Below are positions 18,151 to 27,349 of a stretch of DNA of 64,000 nt, one piece after another. Within the stretch, counting starts at the first letter, position 1, and each line of letters opens with the position of its first letter. The notes beneath the pieces are model-generated. The model saw only the letters and a program-made list of their open reading frames with translations. It made no database searches and was not told the DNA's origin. The position numbers and the translations under genes are program-made. This DNA comes from Symsagittifera roscoffensis (taxonomy: Eukaryota; Xenacoelomorpha; Acoela; Convolutidae), in NCBI RefSeq assembly GCF_963678635.1, contig NC_087069.1, positions 26,958,303 to 27,022,302 on the forward strand, written 5' to 3'.

Positions 18151-18510
18151 TTACACAACCCGACAGTTGTCATCGTTTTCACTTTCGCATTCCTTTTCAG
18201 AGCATGAAGATTTTTTAGATTTGTTTCGCTTTTTTCTAAGTTTTTCAGTCACGTCGCAGTTTTTTGCTTTCGTCAACCTTTTGATTTTTGTATAATTGTC
18301 CGCCAAGGACTCGAATTCACCAGTTGACAAAGTTATTCCTTGTCGATACTTGAAAGTTCCCTCTTCGTCTTTTTTGTACAATTTGATAGTTATGTAAGTA
18401 CCGGTCTGTGCGAATGTTTTTGCACCGACTCTAACTAAACGTTTATCATTCGAAGATATATCCCTAAAATCATCGAAATAGTCTACATCCGTGTCAAGAG
18501 AAGCGTACAT
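18151..18510 (-). CDS. PC4-like ssDNA-binding protein, 119 aa
   Basis: The central region (TGTYITIKLYKKDEEGTFK then YRQGITLSTGEFESLADN) matches the PC4/p15 core well: strand, D-x-E-G turn, strand, G-I-x-L-s, then a helix. The C-terminal 35 residues are Lys-rich then acidic (SEKECESENDD), the reverse order of the Ser-rich N-tail of eukaryotic PC4. PC4-fold proteins bind melted DNA. Together with the HUH-like neighbour it forms a minus-strand pair, probably transcribed from the 18.5-18.6 kb region. It is similar in kind to the protein at 10576-10917. Confidence 0.6.
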   Translation of the reverse strand: MYASLDTDVDYFDDFRDISSNDKRLVRVGAKTFAQTGTYITIKLYKKDEEGTFKYRQGITLSTGEFESLADNYTKIKRLTKAKNCDVTEKLRKKRNKSKKSSCSEKECESENDDNCRVV

Positions 18511-19136
18511 TATAAATGAATAACAACCAACTGGTTTTTAGTGTGGAACGTTGAAGAATGACTGATCACAGTATACGAGACAGATGATGCGCTCCCAAAG
18601 TAAAAATTTAGGTGATAAGGTTTACGAGCGCCCTAAGCCATATTGATAAGACTTAATCACCAAGGATATAATTTCTTTAACGATAAACCTCTTTTCATAT
18701 GGGTATTTAGTTACTTTTTCCCCCGGCTATTGTCTAAAAATCTTCTAGTGTTATTTATTGTGACGGTTATTTTAATGACTGTTATGAATCATGGTAATGA
18801 ATTTCTAACAGCATAACAAAGAATGTCTGGCAAACTATCATGAAAACTTGATTTTGAGTGCTTTCGCCCGTAGCCACTATAATAAAGCTATCACATAAAT
18901 CTAAAAAATCGGGTTTTCACATTCATTCCTAACATGACCTCAGGCGTCATGCTTAAAAGAATGAATAAAATTTGATAGCCTCGCCTCAAAAGTTATTAGC
19001 TTTGACCTAATTGAACTATGCCACCCCTTTCCTGATCTCATTCTCATTAATAAACTTTTCATACTTTTCATTCTCTCAATTTCATTTCGGTAGTTCAGTC
19101 ATTTCATTTTAACAAAACTTTAAACCTCTTCAAGTC
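18511..19136. promoter_or_regulatory. Divergent intergenic region in cassette
   Basis: About 625 bp between divergently oriented genes: the minus-strand pair starting at 18510 and the plus-strand ORF starting at 19137. It is AT-rich with no ORF of note, so it should hold both promoters. Specific elements cannot be identified with confidence. Confidence 0.45.
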
Positions 19137-19739
19137 ATGACTAGTCCTTTACAAATAATCTCAGTGTCTGATCGAGAAAGAACAATTATTTACCAAACAT
19201 ACACGAGAGAGTCGATTGCAGTCATCCATCAACAGAAAGAGAGAGTCTCTCCGTCTACAGCAAGTCCGTTCAATGACTTGGCTCCCCGAAAAAACGACGA
19301 GAATCAAAACGAGGAATGGACTACAAAAAGTCATATCATGCTACCGAACTACCTCCTTGATCACATCGATCTACTTAGACAGAATCGAAAACGAATGTAC
19401 GAGAGTTGCACTATTCACGAGAGCTATCCGGCATTAGAAAAGACGGAGATAAACGACACAACCTCGCTCGAGCAGTCTCCAAGAAAAATTCTCTTCGCGT
19501 ATGACTGCGAGTCAATGCCGTTGTATGAAAATCAGGAGGGATGTATTCGTGATTATGCAGAGCGCGAAGCGTACTGGGATATTCCGACAGCAATGTCTCC
19601 CGAGTCGTTTGTTAGGGGAGCAGTTTCAACTCCAGAACAATCAACTTCCTATTCGGATGCTCGGGTTTCATCTAGTGCGGAGACAATTGATCTAGTCACC
19701 CCAGATCTCATTCAAGGCACTCCTCCAAATGCAGCTTGA
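19137..19739 (+). CDS. Orphan cassette protein, 200 aa
   Basis: An intact ORF with a clear start after an AT-rich leader. It has a mid-region basic patch (LLRQNRKRMYES), an aromatic-acidic stretch (FAYDCESMPLYENQEG) and a Ser/Thr/Pro-rich, acidic C-terminus (SSAETIDLVTPDLIQGTP) that looks disordered. No domain is recognised. Such a tail could be a transcription-activation or interaction region, but that is speculation. It faces away from the two minus-strand cassette genes. Confidence 0.5.
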   Translation: MTSPLQIISVSDRERTIIYQTYTRESIAVIHQQKERVSPSTASPFNDLAPRKNDENQNEEWTTKSHIMLPNYLLDHIDLLRQNRKRMYESCTIHESYPALEKTEINDTTSLEQSPRKILFAYDCESMPLYENQEGCIRDYAEREAYWDIPTAMSPESFVRGAVSTPEQSTSYSDARVSSSAETIDLVTPDLIQGTPPNAA

Positions 19740-20031
19740 TATGCGCCAAAAAAGAGAAAACTACAGTTTCGAGGTTTCTAATAACTTAAACAAAAAACTT
19801 TCCTTTGTTTCGAATATTATTCCAAGGTTTTATATTTTCATTTAGTTTGATTTGACTTCTAAGCTGTTTTAACATTACTGTGTGTATATTTTTTGTCTCA
19901 GTTTTCATTTTGCTTAATAGATCAATTAAAGTTTACCCCGTAAAGTTTTCAGCAAAATGTTAGAGAAAAACTAGAAAAAAAAATCACAAATCGAGAATAA
20001 TTTTACGCTAAAATTGTTGTTTGAGAAAGAA
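19740..20031. other. Cassette spacer, no gene seen
   Basis: AT-rich sequence after the orphan gene, with AATAGATCAATTAAAG near 19916-19931 as a weak polyadenylation-like context. Nothing else is supported. Confidence 0.4.
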
Positions 20032-20276
20032 TGAGAGAGAGAGAGAGAGAGAGATAAATACACTTGCTCAGTAGTGAACCCCATTTGGAATATCCTTTTC
20101 GGGATATTGCTTTCTTTTCAAAAGAAAGATAAATATGGAAGGGTCCAACATTTTCTTGTTGGTAGTCCAACCATATTTATTTGGCTTTTTTATCAAACAC
20201 TCTCTGTCCTCTCTCTCATCATACTTTGTGCCCGGTGGGGTTAGCCAGGTCTTACGCAAAGTAACAGAGAGTGTTT
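20032..20276. repeat. GA microsatellite and cluster of perfect hairpins
   Basis: A (GA)n run (about 20031-20054) is followed by several exact inverted repeats: AATATCC/GGATATT (20089-20095, 20102-20108), TTTCTTTT/AAAAGAAA (20111-20118, 20120-20127), ATAAATATGG/CCATATTTAT (20129-20138, 20171-20180) enclosing CCAACA/TGTTGG (20145-20150, 20157-20162), and the 13-mer AAACACTCTCTGT/ACAGAGAGTGTTT (20195-20207, 20264-20276). The density suggests a folded RNA or a cruciform-type DNA site. Confidence 0.8.
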
Positions 20277-20888
20277 TAAGCCATAAATCTGCATTATATT
20301 ACATTCATATACATGTTTTGGGTGTAAAACGGACAATTTTTTGGTAAAAATGTGAAAAAAAAAATAATGTTTTTTTTTCGAAAAATGAACATGACCCTTA
20401 ACCCTGCTCAGAAATTCATGGCAAATTGATTGAGGGTAGTTTCAATGGATTTGGAGAGAAAAAAACTTTTTCCCAATTTTTTTTTTCAATATTTTCACAA
20501 AAATCAGATTTTCTCAAAAAATCACAACTTTTTAAGCGTCTACTCTCATTGATTGGGCTATAATTGTTTTTTTTTAATTTCTACGCTTGTCTTAATTACG
20601 TATCAGATAGCTCCTAAAAATTTCAAACCACATTCACTTGAATTTAAAACGAGAACGAATAATTCAAGCTAAAAATGAAGGAAAAAAGAAGTTAAAAAAT
20701 TATGTTTTTTAAATTTCGAACTTGACCAGTAGAACTGTGCTCGAGGTCCCACAAAACTTACTGGTTTTTTTGTTGATAGATTTAAAAGACACTTTTTTAA
20801 ACATCACTTTTCCTTTTTTCACAACATAAAAAATTTGAGGTTTTCCTTTATTTTGAAAAAAAAAAATTTCACTTGAAATTACAGAACA
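20277..20888. other. Poly-A/T-rich cassette spacer
   Basis: Contains many T and A runs (for example near 20357-20377 and 20570) and no supported gene. The small ORFs on either strand are low-complexity. Confidence 0.45.
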
Positions 20889-20990
20889 GGAGGCGTTCCC
20901 GAGGAGCGTAGCGACGAGCAACGCCGGGTTAGCTATTGCCCCTTAAACCAAACGGCCATGCCTTAATATTTCGAAGGACATGATATGAAA
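20889..20990 (-). repeat. Right arm of internal 102-bp inverted repeat
   Basis: The reverse complement of 17331-17432 with one difference. Just outside both arms a weaker match continues (GTGAA...AAGTTTCAT against CCCGTGAAACATTTCAT), so the outer limit may be some 15 bp further. Confidence 0.95.
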
Positions 20991-21692
20991 TGTTTCACGG
21001 GACACTGAATGACATGAAGGAAACTTTGATTCCGATATCTTTTACACATTCAAATGACAATCTATGCTTATCATGCATCGGTAACTTTCAAGGTGTCAAA
21101 TTTGCAAAATTTTCATTTTTTAAGTTTACTAGTTTATTTCAACTTAATTAGTTAGTTGAGGGCTTTACTTTCTGAATACTTTTATCTCATGTTTCTACTT
21201 TTTATTATACCTATTTACGCAAACCAAGAAGTGGGCTTGAAATCATTAGGAAATTACTGTTTCACGGTTAAAATTAGTCAGAAAAAGTTTTAGGCTCTAT
21301 CTGAATCATTCTAAGCTTTAAATTTTGTAATTTAGTGCTGAAATGTTAATTGAAAGTCTAAACCAGTCCCCTAAAAAAAGCCAAAACTTTATCGCTAACC
21401 CTTAAAGTTAACAGCAAAAATTTGAGGCTGTAAATGAATCAGTTTTTAGTATACAAAACCCCTGCACTTGAGCAGAGTGATGAGACATATAGAGCTTAAA
21501 GCTAGAATAAACCCTGTTTTTGGAAAGGAAAGTACTTATTGTCAAGACGGCGAAGTATAACTCTCGTTAATGGCTTCTACTTGCCCTTACCCGCAAAGTT
21601 TTTTGGTGCTAGTCACTTCTCGCTTTTGCTTTTTCATAACCAGTTCTACTTCTTGAAATTTTCCTGAATTACTTCAGTAACTTCAACAAACA
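20991..21692. other. PolB upstream region
   Basis: About 700 bp without a supported ORF between the right arm of the cassette repeat and the polymerase start. It presumably includes the PolB promoter. No specific element is identified. Confidence 0.4.
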
Positions 21693-22732
21693 ATGCCGAA
21701 CTCTACTTCTATTGCGACACCTGTTCCTTGCCAGCAGTGCGGAAAAATACTGAGCTCTAAAAGGAACTTGAGAAGACATGAGCAAAAAGTTCACAAGATC
21801 CTTCCTCCCCCTCCTCCTCAAACTGTTTGCGATGAGAGTCTCGAGTCATTCGAGAGTTTGTCGGAAGCCCGAGAGCACGTCGAGCTGGTACATGAAATGA
21901 CTTCGAATAGTCATTGTATCTATTGCCATACAATATTTCTCACCGCGGAAAGCTATGGACAACACTTGCTGAAGAAGCACGCATTGCCAGTTTGGGACGG
22001 CATTGAGACGACGTCTTCCGCTGCCCCAACGGAAAGCGCGTTCAGAGGCAAATTGCGTCGATACGATCTCAAAGTTGGTGAAAAAGAAATGGATTTGCTT
22101 CAAGTCATGATGCAAAACAAGGAGGAAATAGATGCTCTTATACTGGAAAGGGTCAAAGAGGGTCCGAACAAGGTGCAATTCCACGTGGAAGTGGGAATGA
22201 TCAAAATTCCCACTGTGCAAGACGGGGACAGTGGAAACTTCGAAAGGACCATGCTGTTTCTGAACACTAAGACATTGACAGTGTACTTCGAGGGAATAGC
22301 TGGGGTTCAATTCTTGGAACTGATTGAACATATGGTCAACCAAGTCAATTCGTTCTCTTCTCATGGTAGCGGATGGATTATTGACAGAATTGAAAAATTT
22401 CAAATCAGTTTCGCGGCCTTCTCACCAATAAGAGCAGGATCCTACCTCGAGCTACCTGATGCACTCAGCGCAGCATCTACTCTGCTCACAAATATCAACA
22501 CTAAAGATGATAACCGTTGCTTTCTCTACTGCTTTGTTGCCGCATATCACAAGGTGAATGAGCCAGCCCTCTACCCCACATCTAGACGGTGGCTGGAGAA
22601 AAACAAAGTCTCAACCTAAAATCTCGACAAAGAAGGAGTTGTGAAAATCAATGGGGAATACGAAATGCCAATGGGTCTGATGGATATGGACAGATTTGAA
22701 AAGTTGAACAATTGTCAAATCAACGTCTTCCG

Positions 22733-22850
22733 GTAAGCAAATTCTAATTGCCTTCTAAAAATTTTAAAATTCCAATAATGTTCTTCACCTATTCAAACAC
22801 CCTTTTTATTTCATTCCAAACCTAGGTATAAAAATTATTTTTCTGTTCAG
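22733..22850 (+). other. Spliceosomal intron 1 of PolB (118 bp)
   Basis: It starts GTAAGC and ends TTCTGTTCAG, and removing it keeps the polymerase reading frame. The interior is AT-rich with stops in the reading frame. A canonical GT-AG intron shows the gene is adapted to nuclear expression. Confidence 0.85.
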
Positions 22851-25422
22851 GTACAACGATGGTGAATTGTTGCCCATAAGAGTATCGAGCAGATTCACTA
22901 CTAGCCTGATTGTGGACTTGTTGCTGCTGACAGATGGATCAAAATATCACTATGTGTTGATAAGTGATCTCCAGAAACTGGTCGAGTACGTGCGGCACAA
23001 AGTGCACCGATTTCAATCTGAGATTTGTCGCAAATGTTTCCACACATGCGCTTCATTCGAAACTCTGAGAAGACATCAAGAACTGTGCTACCAAGACGAA
23101 GATGTCGTCATAACAATGCCCAAGCCGGGAAAAGATGACCACAAGTTCAAAAACTTAACAGCTCGTTGGTACGTACCCAGAGTAATCTACTTTGATTTGG
23201 AGTCACTGCTCTTACCAGTATACGGACCGCAACCTGATCCGCGAAAGTCTAGCACGCAAACCATTGAAATCCATCAACCGTGCGGCTACGCGTTAGCAGT
23301 AATCGAATTTGGGAAAAAAGACCTGTTAAAGTTTGAGCTTAAAAGAGGACCGAATGTGATGGAAGAGCTAATTAGCTCCCTTGAATCGTTAGCGAGACAA
23401 ATTTACGTAGAAAAAAGGAAATATTACACTTTCACTGGTATAACAGACCAGGAACGGGAAGATGCTACAATTTGTTGGATATGCGAGAATGATTTTTCCG
23501 ACAATGATCAAGTGGTACTTGATCATTGCCATTACACCAACAAATTTCTGGGTTGGGCACACAATGAGTGTAACGTTAATAGAAAAACAACAAATTACAT
23601 TCCAGTGGTAGCTCATAATTTGTCAAATTATGATTTACACTTTATAATCAAAGCGCTGGCAAAAAGCGATTCGGAAAACACTTTTTCCGTAATACCCGCA
23701 TCTGAAGAAAAATATATATCCTTGACAATCTCAGTCTACATAAAAACGTACACGGACAAAAACGGAAAAATCAAAAAACTCTACGAAAATCTGAGATTCA
23801 TCGATTCGTATAGGTTCATGCTAGCATCGTTGGCAAAACTTGTCGATAATTTGCCCAACGAAAGGTTTTTTCTGCTGGAGAACTATTTTGAAAAACTCGG
23901 CCACTCACGTGAAAAAGTCAGTCTGTTGAAACAGAAAGGGCATTACCCCTACTCATACTTCAATTCATTCGAAAAATTCCGAGAAACTCGCCTTCCCCCA
24001 CGAGCAATGTGGAAAAATAGTCTAACAGGAGGGGATGTGAGTGTTTCAAGAAGCGAGTACAATCATGCCCTTAAAGTTTTCACCGAACTGAAGTGTGGCT
24101 CACTTGGTGATTACCACGACTTGTACTTGACTACAGATGTGCTATTGCTTGCTTCCGTTTTCGAAGCTTTTCGTGAAGTTTGCTATCAAACATACGGGCT
24201 GGATTGCGCCTGTTACTTCACGGCAAGTAACCTTTCCGGGGACGCCTTTCTAAAAGTTTGTAAGCCCGAACTGAAACTCTTAACGGACCGTGAACATCTA
24301 GACCTTGTGCAGCGAATGATACGAGGAGGCATGTCGTCGGTTTACGCGCGCCAATTTTACAAAGCAAACAATAAATACCTCGACGATTTTTCGCCCTCAG
24401 AACCATCAAGCTACATCCTCAATATTGATGCAAACAATTTGTACGGGGGATAATGAAACACTGCCCTTTGCCCTTAAACGATTTTTCAATAGTTGAAAAA
24501 AGTCTGGCAGACATACTGCTCACCAGCGAAACCTCAGAGTGGGGTTATATAGTTGAAGTCAATTTAACCATACCCGAAGAGCTTCACGACTTCTTTGCTG
24601 ATTACCCCCTTGCCCCCTCTCGTGAAGTAGTGGACATCGGTGCAATGAGCAACGAGCAAGTCGACATGTTGGGAAAATTGGGAATCACCACACTGCCAAA
24701 AGTGCCAAAGCTTCTACAGACCTTGCATCCTAAAGAAGGTTATGTTTTGCACTACCTTACCCTAAAATTGTACCATGAGCTGGGAATGAAAATAACTCAC
24801 CTCGGAAAAGTTCTTCAGTTCCGCCAAAGTCACTGGATGGCACCCTTTGTCGACCTCAACACCCGCCTACGAAAAGCCGCGGTAAATAAATTCCAGGAGA
24901 ACTTCTACAAGCTAATTGTTAATTCAGCTTTCGGTAAGACAATGGAGTCTAAGTTAGGAAGAAAGAAGCTGGAGATTGTAAGGAATGAGAGAGAACTTTT
25001 ACAAAAAACAGCTCTGAGCACAATGAAAAGCTTTCAAATCATTGACGATCAATTAGCCACAATTAGCTTTTCAGTAACAAAAATATTATGGGATAAACCT
25101 ATGATAGTTGGTGCGACCATCCTAGACCTCGCCAAGCGTTTCATGTTTCAGTTTCATTATCAAAAAATGAAACCAAATCTAAACTTGGAACTCCTTTACT
25201 CCGACACGGATAGTTTTATTTACGCTATAAAAACTGATGACGTTTACCGAGACTTGGAGAAAATAAAAGCTGATTTCGACTTTTCAAATTACGATAAGGA
25301 CCATTTCTTGTTCGAGGATACCAACAAGAAAGTTGTGCTGAAGTTCAAAGACGAGACTGGTGGGAAGCCGATCAGAGAATTCATCGCCCTAAAATCGAAA
25401 CTATATTCGGTCGTCCTTAATG

Positions 25423-25751
25423 GTAAATAAAATTTAAGCCACCCTTCCACCCCCCATTCCTACCTTTTACAGAACAAAAATGCCACCACCAACCTACCTA
25501 CACCCCTTAATTTGTTGCATTAAACTATGGGCATTTAGCTGATTTAGGCAACATTATACAATGTTGCCTAAACGTTGATTTATCTGACAACATATTCCCT
25601 CTTTTTTCCACTTTTTTAATCATAATTTGGAGTCTTCTGCTCTTTTTTGGTAAAATGAATCAAATTTTGTTCGGTATAAATTGAGTGGCTGAAGTGAAAT
25701 GAAGCTATCCCCTACGTTGTAGAAAAGAATAATGATTTTGCTTCTGTTTAG
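25423..25751 (+). other. Spliceosomal intron 2 of PolB (329 bp)
   Basis: It starts GTAAATAAAA and ends CTGTTTAG. Removing it joins the KLYS-motif exon in frame to the C-terminal polymerase segment (SAKGIKRSAQRELVHQ...). It contains a CTTTTTTCCACTTTTTT tract upstream and is repeated in the duplicated copy at 28625-28953. Confidence 0.85.
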
Positions 25752-26268
25752 AAGGCACTCAAAAATTGAGTGCCAAAGGAATTAAACGGAGTGCACAGAG
25801 AGAATTGGTCCACCAAACCTTCAGGGACACATTATTCACTGGAAAAACAATGAGAGTATACAACTATAATATAGTTTCGAAAGGTCACACCAATATGACA
25901 GTGAAACAAAACAAACTTGCATTATCACCATTCGACTCAAAACGTTTTCTACTTTTCGACGGAATTTCGACATAGTGCCCTTTGGCCATAAAGCCGCTGA
26001 AGAAAATGCTTTTCTAGAAGACATTTACATGGAAACCGAGTGGGCCAACTCATACAATGAAACTGATAACAGTTCTCCCGATTTTACACTTCCGGATTGG
26101 GGATTTTTACAGCGGCCCTACTCAGAAGCAGAGCTGCAAGAAGAAGAAGCTTCTAGTAGCCGAGTCAGTGAACGTCCCCCTATAAAAAACCCATTTATTT
26201 TATCTGAAGCTTCAGAAGAACGACCATCTAAAAAACAGCGCAAAGAAAACCAAAACAATAAACATTAA

Positions 26269-26640
26269 AGTCTGAAACATATGTTTTCAGATGATTTTTA
26301 CTGTTCGTCCTTTTTATACTTCGACTTGTATATGTTTTGGTTTTTACCAATTTACAACTAATAAAATACTCGTATTGAGCTCAATCACTGTTTTAACATA
26401 ACTAGCTTCAGGCAAATAAACTAGTAGACGCAAACCAAGTGTTAATTCAAACAAATGTGTGAAATCCTTAGGCTTGTTTTGAATAACAAACTTTAATAGA
26501 ATGACAAATCTTTGACGAAAAGAAAGAAAGAAAGCCAGGAAATGATATCCACATGAAACTAGGACGAAAAAAGAAAAGTTCAGGAATTAGGACGATTAAT
26601 TTTAATTATCGCGGGAAAAGGGACCGCTTTCAAAGGAATT
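26269..26640. other. PolB 3' region of the first copy
   Basis: AT-rich 3' flank between the polymerase stop and the right TIR. It contains ACTAATAAAATAC near 26358-26370, a plausible polyadenylation signal, and is repeated at 29469-29845. Confidence 0.5.
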
Positions 26641-26872
26641 AGAAGGAATTATTGTATCGCGTCCCGGTTGTTGAGCTCAGCTTAACAAGATCCTAAGGAG
26701 GGGGTCTTTTACTTTAGGGGTGGGAACTTGCGATCATTTACAAAATCCTAGGATAGGGGTCCTCCAAAAAATTAAGGACCCCTTTCCTAGGATTTTGCTT
26801 TACGTGAGGACCCCCCCCCCTTAGGAAGGACCCCCCCCCCCCTTAGTATCCGGGACACGATACAATACTACT
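26641..26872 (-). repeat. Right TIR of Polinton, original copy
   Basis: Reverse complement of 8615-8850. Its C runs are longer than the matching G runs of the left TIR (7 G there), a sign of homopolymer slippage. It ends at 26872, followed by the AAATTC target duplication (26873-26878). Confidence 0.88.
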
Positions 26873-26878
26873 AAATTC

Positions 26879-27349
26879 TTCAAACATTATTCTAGTATAA
26901 AGTTGATAGAAAGGCAAAAAAAATTGCGCGATGAACAGTTGTATGCAATCCTGCTATTTTAATCAGACAAACCATAAAAAAGTGAGAAACTGTGGCAATG
27001 CGTGTTTTTTTTGTGAAATTTATGATACCTTGAGATTTTCTAAAAACATTGAGAATTTCGCGACAAAAGAGGAGTCTGCAGTCAGTTTGCAAGATCCGCA
27101 ACAGTTTCCAATATAAAGTGGCTTTCTGCGTATTAACAAGAAAATATCAGATCAAAAGTACATTTATTATCCTTAAGTGACCAACCGTAGAGTATCCGCC
27201 TAGCCATGTAATAGTTTAAGTGATTAATTCTGTATTAAATATGTCTTTTTGGGCAAATGCACAAATTTGAAAGTCCTTCAATTTTTGAGGTAGGATTTTT
27301 TTGACTGCTGATACAATTCAATTATAGTAACAAATACCATAAACAGCTT
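26879..27349. repeat. Host flank copy inside the tandem duplication
   Basis: About 470 bp of host array DNA following the right TIR, repeated at 30083-30549. It carries the array phrases GCAATCCTG, ACAGTTTCCAATA and TAGCCATGTAAT also seen in the diverged units further right. The two copies differ at very few positions. Confidence 0.85.

Larger units (their letters stand above)
21693..26268 (+). pseudogene. POLB: Protein-primed family B DNA polymerase, three exons, broken
   Basis: Exons 21693-22732, 22851-25422 and 25752-26268 (about 1,376 codons). The N-terminus has C2H2 fingers (CQQCGKILSSKRNLRRHEQ, CIYCHTIFLT, CRKCFHTC). Exonuclease motifs are YFDLESL, HNLSNYD and YLTTDVLLLASVFEAF; a CWIC...LDHCHYTNKFLGWAHNECN endonuclease VII-like insert precedes Exo II. 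Polymerase motifs are DANNLYG (A), KLIVNSAFGKTMES (B) and YSDTDSF (C), then KLYS. Lesions: in-frame TAA at 22617-22619, a one-base loss in the G run at 24445-24451, and a 2-bp insertion creating a stop near 25971-25975. It replicates the element in intact relatives. Confidence 0.9.

Noticed and set aside
20032-20054. GA run as a Polinton boundary
   Set aside because: A simple microsatellite; the element's ends are defined by the TIRs and target duplication.
26892-27116. Antiparallel small ORFs in the host flank, repeated at 30096-30320
   Set aside because: They lie in array DNA, overlap each other on opposite strands, and appear twice only because of the segmental duplication.
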